Shown: positions 1 through 9,047 of the stretch, piece by piece
Position numbering within the stretch: the stretch's first letter is position 1
How the letters are laid out: each line of letters begins with the position of its first letter
From: UPXZ01 sp049840795
GTDB taxonomy: Bacteria > Bacteroidota > Bacteroidia > Bacteroidales > Paludibacteraceae
NCBI GenBank assembly: GCA_049840795.1
Contig: JASGJK010000018.1
Coordinates: 1-28,030 of the forward strand
Length of the DNA stretch: 28,030 nt
Direction: 5' to 3'
Notes under the pieces: generated by a model
The model's database searches: none
What the model was told of the DNA's origin: nothing
The model's input: the letters and a program-made list of their open reading frames with translations, nothing else
Position numbers and translations under genes: made by a program

Positions 1-58
1 TGAACAAATAACATGTATCTCTCCCGAGATTATTTTTTATTTTCTTTTAAAGCGTTTA

Positions 59-562
59 TCAGGAGTTCCGTCTTTCTTTAAATGTTTCAGCCACGGAATC
101 TTGTTTTTGTTTGTACCGTTTGTCAGGGGTGCCGTCTTTTTTAAGCACTACGCCTTCTTTTGTTACTTTTGATGTAGTATTGGCTTTGGCGTCTTTTACT
201 TCATCTTTTTTCTTTTCAACATTTGTTTTTGCATCTTTTTTTGCTACATTAGCGTCAGCTTTCATTTCTTTTTTTACTGTACCGGCTTCTGTTTTTACAT
301 CCTTAGAAGCAGCAGCTTCCATTTTTTTTGCCCCTTCTTTTTTCTTTTCGACATTTGCCTTTGCATCTTTTTTCATTGCGTTAGCATCTGTTTTCATTTC
401 TTCTCTCTTTACATCAGTAGCCTTTTGGGTGTCTTTAACCTCAGCTTTCATTTCTTTTTTAGCCTTTTTGGCTGAGGTAGAAACGGATGTTGCGGTTTGT
501 GCATTTACGGTTGTGCTCAATGCAAATAATAGAGCAAACAACCCGATCAGATTTTTTTTCAT
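59..562 (-). CDS. Secreted Lys/Ala-rich repeat protein, function unknown
   Basis: 167 residues with a signal peptide at about 1-21 (cleavage after VNA, before Q22), so exported. The mature part is almost entirely Lys, Ala, Glu, Asp and Thr and should be helical or disordered. A 21-residue unit is repeated at residues 55-75 and 99-119; both copies end NVEKKK preceded by KKDAK. Near the C-terminus is LKKDGTPDKRYK (140-151). The same motif, LKKDGTPDKRFK, is encoded again just downstream in another frame and would end at a TAA at 37-39. A one-base indel near 79-85 may therefore have cut off the true C-terminus, giving a gene of about 37-562. I recognise no enzyme domain. LEA-like or histone-H1-like composition is only a resemblance. 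Confidence 0.75.
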   Translation of the reverse strand: MKKNLIGLFALLFALSTTVNAQTATSVSTSAKKAKKEMKAEVKDTQKATDVKREEMKTDANAMKKDAKANVEKKKEGAKKMEAAASKDVKTEAGTVKKEMKADANVAKKDAKTNVEKKKDEVKDAKANTTSKVTKEGVVLKKDGTPDKRYKQKQDSVAETFKERRNS

Positions 563-763
563 TTTCTGTTTTAATTATAAGTTTAGCTCGGCGGCATATC
601 GGAGAGCACAAATTGGTAAAGCGAATATGCTCGTTGTTTATTTTTATGATAATACAAAAACAATGCCGAAATTAACATTTTTGAAAAATAAAAAACAACA
701 ACTTCAGTTAAAAAAACTAAATGCCTAATTTCTTTTTAATATCGTGTGGTACAGCATTTTTAT

Positions 764-1888
764 TTACAAAATATTGATTGTTTTTTGAAGAACGAAAGGT
801 TTGCTCACATACCATATTCCTTTGTATTTACTATCGGTACCCCAAGAGTTTTTCACCATGTAGTATTCTGTTCCGGTTTGGTCTTTTGCAATCCCGAAGA
901 TCAACATACCGTGATCATCGGTTGTTTGGTAATTGTCAAATTCCTTTTGACGGCTTTCCTGAGTTGGCTGTATCTCTTTTAGTGGTCCTTTAATCTCAAA
1001 TTTACTGCTTTTTTGTGTATCAAGCCATTTTGCCTGATCGCTTCCTGCCAAGTTTTCTTTTTTGGTTTCGGGAAGGAATCCCAATCCATCACGTGTAAAT
1101 CCTTTTTCGCTGACATCAGCTCCCCAAGCGATAGTATAGCCGTTGTTCACAGCATAGTCAAATATGCGGGCGAATTCATCCAAAGGTACATTGTAAGACT
1201 CCGCCCAACGCCAATTATCCGGTATTTCAATGGCAAATTTTGTATAAAACGGATGGTGTGTAAATGATGTGATAGAAACATAGTCGTCCAAATTCAAGCC
1301 CAGTGATTGAAAATATGTTTGCGGAGTATATTTCTTTCCGTTAACCGTAAATTCAGATGGATTTTTACCGATATAAGAGTCTAAGATTCCGTTGAATGCT
1401 TGTTTCCAAACCGGAGTAATGGTCTTGTTCGGATTTCTTACAATATTTTCAACAAAAGACTTTGTTAACGCGTCCATTTCGCCATGATTGTGTTTTTCGG
1501 TACCATAGTTCAAACCTGTCATTTCGCTGTCGGGAACAATTCCGTAGTTTTTCAGCACGTACCATACATCATAAAACGAGCCTCCCGCAGCAAAATTGAT
1601 AGTTCCGTTCATACGTACATATTTATCGGCTTTGTCTTCATACGAGTGGTGAACTACAAACATTTCAGATAAATCAACCTCCGGTTTACCCATTCTGAGT
1701 AGTTCGGATTCAAAAAGTCCGAGTCCCGAAAATGACCAGCAGGTACTACTGCTTGCCTGATTTTTTACCGGCGTAATTTTGTTTTCTTTCACCGCAGTAA
1801 AAATAAGAGTGTCTTTTGTAAGTTTGTCTTGTGCCGAAAGTGAACACAAAAATGTTGCGATTACTGTTGTTAAAATTAATTTTCTCAT
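764..1888 (-). CDS. C1-family (papain/bleomycin-hydrolase-like) cysteine peptidase, secreted
   Basis: 374 residues. An N-terminal hydrophobic signal ends SLSA-Q (about residue 19), so the enzyme is probably periplasmic or exported. The papain-fold triad is visible: Gln44 and Cys50 in the motif STCWSFSG, His326 in DDHGML, and Asn347 in VKNSWG. Length and layout fit the bleomycin hydrolase/aminopeptidase C branch found in Bacteroidetes. The visible frame stops at 764. In the next frame the sequence continues as VNKNAVPHDIKKKLGI and stops at 717-719, which is the C-terminus I expect of this family. One missing base in the A-run at 768-771 would restore a gene of 717-1888. The catalytic core is unaffected. 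The gene has no close operon partner: the neighbouring M16 gene ends 79 bp upstream. Confidence 0.88.
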   Translation of the reverse strand: MRKLILTTVIATFLCSLSAQDKLTKDTLIFTAVKENKITPVKNQASSSTCWSFSGLGLFESELLRMGKPEVDLSEMFVVHHSYEDKADKYVRMNGTINFAAGGSFYDVWYVLKNYGIVPDSEMTGLNYGTEKHNHGEMDALTKSFVENIVRNPNKTITPVWKQAFNGILDSYIGKNPSEFTVNGKKYTPQTYFQSLGLNLDDYVSITSFTHHPFYTKFAIEIPDNWRWAESYNVPLDEFARIFDYAVNNGYTIAWGADVSEKGFTRDGLGFLPETKKENLAGSDQAKWLDTQKSSKFEIKGPLKEIQPTQESRQKEFDNYQTTDDHGMLIFGIAKDQTGTEYYMVKNSWGTDSKYKGIWYVSKPFVLQKTINIL

Positions 1889-1967
1889 CTGCTTATAATT
1901 GATTTTTTTATTATCGTTTGAATGATCTTCGTGAAACGGGATTTATTGCTATATGTATATCATTAAT

Positions 1968-4851
1968 TTATTTCAAAAAATCTTTTGCTTTTAGCTCGGT
2001 CACTTTTCCGAATTTGGCTAAAGAGTTAATATCCATTTTTTTCTTATTGCCTACAATAACGTAGGTCACCTTGTCTTTCTCGTATGCTTGTGTGTATATT
2101 CTTTTCACATCTTCGGAGGTCATCGTTGAAGTAATTTCAACCCTCGACTTATTTGGGTCATCATCATATCCCATTGATTTGTAATAAGCTACACGGGGAG
2201 TAACATCTCTGAAACTCGGATAATTGTTGTAGGCGGCATTAAGTACATCCTGTTTTGCTGTTTCTATCCGTTTGTCAACAACCGGCATAGAGTGAAAAAC
2301 AGAATCTAACGCCTGCAAAGCATCTAAGGTTTTATCTGCCTGTGTAGAAAGCATCAAATTGAAAAGTGAGTGTTTATCAGTCATACCCAATGGCGGATTT
2401 TCTACAAAAGAATAAGCCCGGTATGCTAATGAGCGAAATTCTCTGATTTCCTGAAACATAAGCGAACTCATTCCACCTCCGAAATAAGTATTAAATAACT
2501 GATTCAGATTGTTGTCTTGCAGACTTCTATTTTTCGGTCCTACAACATAGCCGTAAATAATACTTTGCGTAGCCTTGGGATCATTGTAGAAGAAAACTTC
2601 AGCATCGTTATAGACTATTCCTTCTTTAAAAATCGGATTTTTGGTTTTCGTCACAATGCCCTCAGTATTGATATTGTCTTTTATGACTTTCAAAACCGTT
2701 TCTTGGCTAAGTCTTCCACAGTAGTGTATATCACATTCAGTAGCGAGTATTTCTCTAAATCTATCAATGATATTGTTCCCTGTAAGTTTTTTCACCTCTT
2801 TCACGGTCAATCTGCTCAGGTACTTGGAACGTTCACCATACTTTACTTTTTCCAGTATAGCTTCCGCCAAATTATCAGAAGAAGAACGAATAGCTTTGGT
2901 TTCGACCTTATATCCGGAAACAACTTGTTTTAATTTCGATTTATCGGCTTTCACATTTTTCAAGAAATCACCTGCAAGCAAGATTGTTTTTTCAAAGTTC
3001 TTGTCGAAACCGGTGATATTAATTTTAAACGTATTTGCTTCTGTATAAAAATAGAGTTGGCTTCCGAGTTGTTGCAACTTTTCATTGAATCGATTGACAG
3101 ACATTGAGTCGGTACCAAGATAGTCGAGGTATGTTGCCACCACACCTGCTTCCTTTATTTGCATATCTCCTACACCATAGTTCAAAGACAGGGTAAATAC
3201 ATCATTCATAGGATTGGAAACGTAATATAGTTTAGCCAATCCATTGCTGTTTAGCGGATAAGACTTACCTTCTTTTTCAAAATCTATAAAGCGTGGAGAC
3301 GTTTTAGGAGTCTCGATGGATTCGAGCCATTGGGCGTAGTCCGATTGTTTTTCTTTATTCTGAGTTTGAATAGGAGCAAAACTCGGTTTCTGTACTTTTT
3401 CGCTCGGATATTTTCCGGTTTTCTTCTTAACATCTAAATAGTTCTCTGTGAAATATGCACTTACGACATTCACAATGTCTTGTTTAGTAAGCATATCTAT
3501 TTTATTTATTTCGTTTAAATAGCTTTCCCACGTTTTATTTTCAGAATATAACATCATCATTTGTTGCACTCTGGAGTTAATCTCTTCCAATTCAGTCAGG
3601 TGTTCTCGTTTTTCTTCCATCTTTAGACTTTGGAACATCTCTTCGGAAAAATCGCCATTCTTAACATTTTTAATTGCATCAAAAATATATTTTTGTTCCG
3701 ATTTGTATGATTGAAAGGGTACGTTAGGAATCCCGAGAATAACAATTACACCGGCATCGTTCATGCTCATATTGGCACCCATTACTTGCATTAGTTTTCC
3801 ATCTGTAGATAGTTTATCCAATAGTCCGGTTTTGTTACCATTACTAAAAATTTTCATCGCAATTTGTAGCGGAATCTCATCCGGATGGTTCACAGGTACT
3901 CCTCGCCAAATCAGGGCATTGGCTTTTACCAAAGGAATGGGAATTTTAACCTTAAAGTTTTCTTTTCCGCGCAATGGTGTCGGGAGCGAAAAATCTTCGT
4001 TTCGAACTTCTCCTTTTTTTACTTTTCCGAATGTTTTCTCAAGCACCGGCAAGGCTTTTTCCGTATCAAAATCTCCACTGAGCATCAGCCCCATATTTCC
4101 GGCAACATAATATTTTTCAAAGAATTTACGCATTTCGGTTAGACGTGGGTTTTTTAGGTTTTCCGAACTTCCAATCACCGGATATTGATACGGATGAGGT
4201 TTAAAAATACGTTCCAATACTTTTTCGAGCGCCATATAACCCAAAGCGTCAGCGTACATATTTTTTTCTTCATAAACGGTTTCAAGTTCACTCTGAAAAC
4301 CTCGAAACACAGGATTAATTAATCTTTCACTATTTAGTTCGCACCATTGGGTAAAATATTGCAGGAGAAAACGTATTGTAATACATCGTATTGTCGTACG
4401 AAGTACCGGCATTTAATCCCGTGCCACCGTATTTTGAAATTAAACGGTCAAATTCGTTCGGGATAGAATAATTTGCCGCTTTGAGCGACAACTGGTTAAT
4501 TTTTTTCTGAATATCGAGTCGTTTAACAGCATCATTTGTAGTTGCAAGTTCATCGTATTTACCCGTGATGGAGTCTAAATACACTTTTTCCGAAGCATAA
4601 TCTATTGTCCCTATTTTGTTAGTCCCCTTAAACATAATGTGTTCAAAGTAATGGGCTATTCCTGTATTGGGACTCTGTTTTGCTCCCGCTTTGACCACTA
4701 CGGCTCCTACAATTTTAGGCTGAGAGTGGTCTTCATTCAACCACACGGTAAATCCATTACTTAAAATGATTTGTTTGACTTCTAATGGATTGGAAGCGGA
4801 TAAAAAGCCGCTTATTAAAATAGCGACCAATGACGATACTGTTTTTTTCAT
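1968..4851 (-). pseudogene. M16 (insulinase/pitrilysin-like) zinc peptidase, split by one frameshift
   Basis: Two overlapping reading frames (1968-4412 and 4330-4872) together make one M16 peptidase of about 960 residues, the usual size of the long Bacteroidetes form with two M16 halves. From the ATG at 4851 the N-terminus is a signal peptide (KKTVSSLVAILISGFLSA); an upstream TTG at 4872 is less likely. The inverted zinc motif HYFEH (H67, E70, H71) lies in the first half, and a candidate third ligand is in SELETVYEE. The second half includes the inactive-domain motif FNTYFGGGMSSLMFQEIRE. Removing one base from the GGG run at 4349-4351 fuses the frames as FYQWCELNSER, a natural-looking junction. 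The rest of the gene shows no lesions. A sequencing error or a recent mutation are both possible. Confidence 0.85.
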
Positions 4852-4961
4852 TGATAACAACGTTTTTTTCAATTATGGATGAAGCGCTCATAACAAAGTT
4901 CTTGCACTTTTGCTTTTCTTATTGCCTCTACTATTTTCACAATAATATTTGGGTTTAAACA

Positions 4962-4998
4962 TTTTAGAGACGATGTTGAACTGTCATCGTCTCTAAAA
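4962..4998 (-). terminator. Strong hairpin downstream of pepD
   Basis: A perfect 14-bp stem (TTTTAGAGACGATG at 4962-4975 and its complement at 4985-4998) with a 9-nt loop begins 15 bp after the pepD stop codon. Read on the minus strand the stem ends in a U-rich arm. It separates pepD from the M16 gene. Confidence 0.7.
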
Positions 4999-5013
4999 AT
5001 GCACATAACTGAT

Positions 5014-6477
5014 TTATTTTTTTGGTATGTTAGCTAAAGTGGCTAATAAGTAATCCCAGAATTTTTTCACGCTCTCCACATTCACCTTCTCATCCGGAGA
5101 ATGTGGGTAACGAATGGTAGGACCAAACGATATCATATCCATTGTTGGATAATGTGTTCCTAAAATTCCGCACTCTAATCCGGCATGAATAATCATTATT
5201 TTGGGAGTTTTACCATACTTGTCTTCATATACTTTGGTCATTTCTTTCAAAATCGGCGAGTCAAGATTTGGTTTCCAACCAGGGTAACCTCCGGCAAATT
5301 CAACTTTAGCGCCCGCTAACGTAAATACACTTTCAACGACAGAAGCAAGTTCTTCTTTGCGGCTCTCAACCGAACTGCGAATAAGGCATTTAACTTCCAC
5401 CTTTTCGCCATCAGACCGAATGATGGAAAGATTATTGGACGTTTCGACTACATCCGGCAATTCCGGAATAAATCTGTAAACTCCGTGATGACAAGAGGTA
5501 ATGGCATTGATTAAATCATCTTGTACCTCTTCGGGCATTAGTCCGGCGGGCGTCGCTACTTTTTCGGCTTTTAAGCAAATGTTGTCTTCCACTCCTGCAA
5601 ATTCTCGAATGAGCAGAGCTTCAAATTCGGCAACGGTTTCAAGTAAATCTTCTTCATCGCCTGCGGGTATAGTGATTATTGCAAATGCTTCGCGAGGAAG
5701 CGCATTGCGTAAATTTCCTCCTTCAACGGAACTTAAGCGTGCTTCATGTTCAGCAACAGCTAATTTCAAGAAACGAAACAATGATTTGTTGGCATTAGCA
5801 CGTTGTAAATGAATATCAACACCGGAATGCCCTCCCTTAAGCCCGGTCAATGATATTTTGAAAGCCACGTCATCAGCCGGCACTTCCTCTTCTTTGTAAC
5901 GGAAGGTAATGTTAGCATCCAATCCGCCGGCACAACCTACATACAATTCACCTTCGTCTTCAGAATCCATATTGATAAGAATCTCGCCTTGTAAGAAATT
6001 TGGTTGTAACCCGAAAGCGCCAAACATACCGGTTTCTTCATCTACGGTAATAAACATTTCTACTGCCGGATGCGGAATATCTGTTGATTGCAAGATGCTC
6101 ATAGCTGCTGCCACACCAATTCCGTTATCAGCGCCCAATGTTGTTTGATTGGCACGTACCCATTCACCATCAATAATCGTTTGGATAGGATCCATCTCAA
6201 AATTATGATTCACATTGCTATTTTTCTGTGGCACCATATCCATGTGTGCCTGTAAAATAACCGGTTTGAGATCTTCCATCCCTTTGGTAGCAGGTTTACG
6301 AACCAACACATTGCCTATCTCATCCTGAATGGCTTCTAAGCCGATAGATTTGCCAAATTCTAACAAGAACTTACCGATTTGCTCTTTTTTTCCTGAGGGA
6401 CGAGGAATTTGCGTGAGCGAATAAAAATTATTCCAGAGCACTTTCGGCTCTAAATTGCGAATGTCGTTTGATGCCAT
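5014..6477 (-). CDS. pepD: Aminoacyl-histidine dipeptidase PepD (M20C)
   Basis: 487 residues, the normal length of PepD. The cytosolic enzyme hydrolyses Xaa-His and other dipeptides using two metal ions. M20 ligands and catalytic residues are visible: H78 and D80 in AHMDMVP, D117 in LGADNGIG, E147/E148 in VDEETG, D171 in NMDSEDEGE, and a His near the C-terminus in IIHAGLECG. There is no signal peptide. The ATG at 6477 precedes MASNDIRNLEPKVLW, a typical PepD start. It appears monocistronic, with a clear terminator after it. The 5' leader has a 7-bp inverted repeat (CCCTAAA/TTTAGGG, about 6490-6523) of unknown role. Confidence 0.95.
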   Translation of the reverse strand: MASNDIRNLEPKVLWNNFYSLTQIPRPSGKKEQIGKFLLEFGKSIGLEAIQDEIGNVLVRKPATKGMEDLKPVILQAHMDMVPQKNSNVNHNFEMDPIQTIIDGEWVRANQTTLGADNGIGVAAAMSILQSTDIPHPAVEMFITVDEETGMFGAFGLQPNFLQGEILINMDSEDEGELYVGCAGGLDANITFRYKEEEVPADDVAFKISLTGLKGGHSGVDIHLQRANANKSLFRFLKLAVAEHEARLSSVEGGNLRNALPREAFAIITIPAGDEEDLLETVAEFEALLIREFAGVEDNICLKAEKVATPAGLMPEEVQDDLINAITSCHHGVYRFIPELPDVVETSNNLSIIRSDGEKVEVKCLIRSSVESRKEELASVVESVFTLAGAKVEFAGGYPGWKPNLDSPILKEMTKVYEDKYGKTPKIMIIHAGLECGILGTHYPTMDMISFGPTIRYPHSPDEKVNVESVKKFWDYLLATLANIPKK

Positions 6478-6570
6478 AATATTTTTGTTCCCTAAATTCT
6501 TCCATTAAAAAAGTCTTTAGGGTATGATTATTTTTAATGTTTTGTTTTACGATTAGATTTTAAACTTTGA

Positions 6571-6760
6571 ACTCGTCTCGACTTTTAAAAACATAGTGAA
6601 CAATAGTCTTTTTAAGTCAATTTTAATTTCATTTTTACCGCATTTCGACCACATAGTCTAAAAATATCGAAGATATTTTTCTCTATGTTTACGAAAATAA
6701 GAGAAAATAATAATGAAAACTATGTTTTCTATGTTTTTCAAAAAAAGTCAAGATGACTTC
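6571..6760. repeat. AT-rich inverted-repeat element, copy 1
   Basis: The ends at about 6573-6600 and 6734-6757 are imperfect inverted copies: CGTCTCGACTTTT then AACATAG on the left, and the complement of ATCTTGACTTTTTTT then AACATAG on the right. Inside is a 9-bp stem palindrome (AAAAATATC/GATATTTTT, about 6660-6680) and repeated CTATGTTT words. There is no coding capacity. A related inverted pair lies at 13022-13133. Confidence 0.45.
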
Positions 6761-6872
6761 TTTAAGATAAAAACATCATCTTACTTCTTAAAATTTATCC
6801 ACAAATATCTTAATTAAATCTTGATTTTCTAAATATTTAAGCATAAAAAATCATAAAAGAAAATGTTCTCGC

Positions 6873-7313
6873 TTTCAGAAACAAGTATTTGGTTTTCTTC
6901 AATTCATCAAAATGGTTAATTTCACGCTTTTTTACTTTATCTACGGCTTTGTTTAAATAACCTACCAGATGAAAATTGTTGTGACAATGCTTTGCTGTTG
7001 GAAAATGAGTTTTTGCGCCATAAATATAGGCATCCCGCATATTTGTGCATACTGTTTTGACCTCTTTACGCTGTTCTTTGCTCAGCATTTGCCGACAAAG
7101 GATATCTACACTTTCTTTGGTATGTCCTTCTCTTACCTCCTGTACAACGTCGGTAGACTCGTCATAGAGAATCGTTACATAATTGTGCTCTTGTGAATTG
7201 CCTTTTCATCAAAGCTTAAATAGTAATATCGTTCATCTTTGCTCCTGTGAGAAAGACCTCTCTGTACGCTACGATGCATCACACGATGCACTTGCGAAAA
7301 ACTATCAACTGGT
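6873..7313 (-). pseudogene. ISL3-family transposase remnant
   Basis: Minus-strand translation gives a recognisable ISL3 DDE transposase core. It starts with VHRVMHRSVQRGLSHR and DERYYYLSFDEKAIHK. After a frameshift at about 7188-7195 it continues HNYVTILYDESTDVVQEV, HTKESVD, and later HNNFHLVGYLNKAVDKVKK and LKKTKYLFLK. DEKAIHK carries the first catalytic Asp of the family. Both ends of the transposase are missing, and I see no ISL3 terminal repeats. The residues after LFLK (6837-6872) look unrelated. It directly abuts the IS1595-type end to its right, so one element probably interrupted or recombined with the other. Confidence 0.8.
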
Positions 7314-7316
7314 AAA

Positions 7317-7448
7317 AGAAGTACTGTTATAAATTCAACCGAAGATATTTCGGGGAAAAGATGTTCGATAGATTGGTATTTGACGCTGCAAAGTACAACA
7401 CCGATTTCAAATCCAGAATTTATAACTGGTCGCCTTGCGGATAATCAT
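7317..7448 (+). mobile_element. 3' end of an IS1595-family element with right inverted repeat
   Basis: Plus-strand translation gives the C-terminus of an IS1595/ISXO2-type transposase (CYKFNRRYFGEKMFDRL, then DFKSRIYNWSPCG, stop). The inverted repeat CCTTGCGGATAATCAT follows at 7433-7448, and the stop codon lies inside it. The element at 16546-17623 ends the same way but differs at many positions, so this is a separate, older relative rather than a recent copy. Everything upstream of about 7317 is lost. The right end sits exactly at the break in the DUF72 fragment. Confidence 0.8.
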
Positions 7449-7553
7449 AAATTCTTTCTTTGAGGAATTACTCAGTATCCTTTTTGTGTCTTCAGCGTCA
7501 GCCGGAATACTGAAATCAATTTTCGATGGATTTTCTACTTTCCCGAATTTCAT
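7449..7553 (-). pseudogene. DUF72-family gene, 5' fragment interrupted by an IS end
   Basis: From an ATG at 7553 the minus strand encodes 35 residues starting MKFGKVENPSKIDFSIPAD and continuing DTKRIL. This resembles the N-terminus of Bacteroidetes DUF72 proteins. It runs in frame to base 7449, where the inverted repeat of the IS1595-type remnant begins. I could not find the rest of the gene further along the minus strand, so it is truncated and probably dead. The family assignment rests on a short N-terminal match from memory. Confidence 0.6.
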
Positions 7554-7577
7554 TATTTAGAGATATTTAGCCCAAGT

Positions 7578-8495
7578 TTAGAATTTATACATAAATCCTA
7601 CGCCGAGAATTTCTTTAAATTGTATATGTGGTTTATTGTCCTTGGCGCTTTTTACATCGTTGTCATATACCAACTGGGTATTTAGACTTACCGTAATATA
7701 TTTATTCACATTCATCCCTATCAAGTTCTCCCAATTTACATCCACGTTCTGAGGGTCTTTCAAATAATTAGAGAATAAGTCTAATTTAGAAGCAATCGAC
7801 ATATTCTTGAAAAAACCTTCGCCAAAATCACTTTTAGCAAATCCTACGCGAATATATCCCCCAAATTCTTGTTTCACTTTTTTGCCCGGATCAACTCCAA
7901 AAGCGCCTTTTTCTGAGAGTTTTTTATCCAATACGAAGGTTAATCTTCCGGTGAGCGGCGAAATAAAAGCGTTGAAATATTTATTCGGAATATAGTTTAA
8001 CCCCACGGCCGCCAATAAATAGCCGGGCGCCATCAAATTAGATATTTTCACAGAATCATTCGGATAATTATAGCCCGGCGAGAATTGTGTACGAAAATTT
8101 ACCAATCCGGCATAATAGAAATCTTTGAATGCTTTCCGCCCGTATTTTGAGGTAAATTCAATACGGTCATCGGTCTTCATTATCCCATCGTAAGCTGTTT
8201 GGCTTAGCAACCCGTATCCTACGTCCAACGAATTGTCCCAAACGTTTTCGTTATCTTTGAAATTGGCAAACAAGCTGAACAATCCGTTCAGCGCAACAGA
8301 ATTATTTCCTCCTGCCGCCCAGTTGGTGAGCGATGTTTGCGATAAGTTAAGTCCGGTAAGTCCGCCTATTTTCCATGCAGCGATGGTATCGGTTTCTAAT
8401 TTTTTCAATTTTGCTTCAGCATCAGTAACTTGTGCCTGCAAAGTAAGTCCATAGCCTGAAATAAGTACGAATACAATAAAAAATGCTCTTTTCAT
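7578..8495 (-). CDS. DUF3078 protein, probable outer-membrane beta-barrel
   Basis: 305 residues with a signal peptide (1-21, LQA-Q). The DUF3078 hallmark is at 41-63: W-K-I-G-G, then NLSQTSLTNWAAGG. Alternating aromatic/hydrophobic strands run through the protein, and it ends in an aromatic residue (VGFMYKF), as many barrels do. Role unknown; the family is restricted mainly to Bacteroidetes and is predicted to sit in the outer membrane. The gene is intact, transcribed alone, and has a good -7 box at 8533-8540. It starts just 24 bp downstream of the IS/DUF72 debris in map position but is not damaged by it. Confidence 0.85.
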   Translation of the reverse strand: MKRAFFIVFVLISGYGLTLQAQVTDAEAKLKKLETDTIAAWKIGGLTGLNLSQTSLTNWAAGGNNSVALNGLFSLFANFKDNENVWDNSLDVGYGLLSQTAYDGIMKTDDRIEFTSKYGRKAFKDFYYAGLVNFRTQFSPGYNYPNDSVKISNLMAPGYLLAAVGLNYIPNKYFNAFISPLTGRLTFVLDKKLSEKGAFGVDPGKKVKQEFGGYIRVGFAKSDFGEGFFKNMSIASKLDLFSNYLKDPQNVDVNWENLIGMNVNKYITVSLNTQLVYDNDVKSAKDNKPHIQFKEILGVGFMYKF

Positions 8496-8532
8496 AATGG
8501 TTTGATATTGTGTTTTGTTATAAAAAAGAATA

Positions 8533-8540
8533 CAAAGATA
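8533..8540 (-). promoter_or_regulatory. -7 box of the DUF3078 gene
   Basis: On the minus strand this reads TATCTTTG, a perfect TAnnTTTG Bacteroidetes -7 element, 38-45 bp upstream of the ATG at 8495. Confidence 0.6.
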
Positions 8541-8974
8541 GCTATTTTAACGAATAATGTCTAATTTCGAACGTAAATTTAGGATTGATGTAAATTTAAT
8601 TCGCAAGCAATAACGACAAACAACTTACATAAAATTGCGTTTTAACTCATACTGTTTTATGTTCTACGTTAATTTAACAGCCTTCGATAAATCGTTTAGC
8701 TTTAAAAAAACATTAAGCATTAGGGCTTATTAACAAACAAAAAAACAATGAGAATACACTAATTGCTGTAGAAAACGAATGAAGAAATCTATATATTTTA
8801 GTTTCAAAAACATCTAAAATAAGGGAGATACCGCGAATTTTTCAATTGAATTCACATCAGTCATAATCTTCTTTTTTACCGAAGAAATATAAGGCTATCG
8901 GAATTATACCTTATTGCAAAAATAAATGAATCAAAAATATTAATAACAAAAAATCAAAAATAATTCATTGAAAA
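8541..8974. other. AT-rich divergent intergenic region, nothing recognised
   Basis: About 430 bp between the DUF3078 promoter and the topA promoter. I see no convincing ORF, RNA gene or strong hairpin. It is very AT-rich and may just hold divergent upstream control sequence. Confidence 0.5.
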
Positions 8975-9008
8975 TTTGGTATATACGTGATTGTTTTTGT
9001 TACTTTGC
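8975..9008 (+). promoter_or_regulatory. Candidate topA promoter
   Basis: TTTG at 8975-8978, a 21-bp spacer, then TTACTTTG at 9000-9007, one mismatch from TAnnTTTG. It lies about 40 bp before the ATG at 9048. Confidence 0.5.
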
Positions 9009-9047
9009 ACCCGATTTTAGTAATAATATTATATAAATTTGCGAGTT

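Noticed and set aside
111..728. Plus-strand open frame of 205 codons opposite the Lys-rich gene
   Set aside because: It is the Phe/Ser-rich antisense shadow of a Lys-rich coding sequence; it has no promoter or recognisable domain.
4330..4412. Programmed ribosomal frameshift in the M16 peptidase
   Set aside because: No slippery heptamer or downstream structure is evident; a one-base error in GGG explains the break more simply.
8541..8974. Possible small RNA or riboswitch upstream of topA
   Set aside because: I found no stable hairpin, conserved motif or terminator; only AT-rich sequence.
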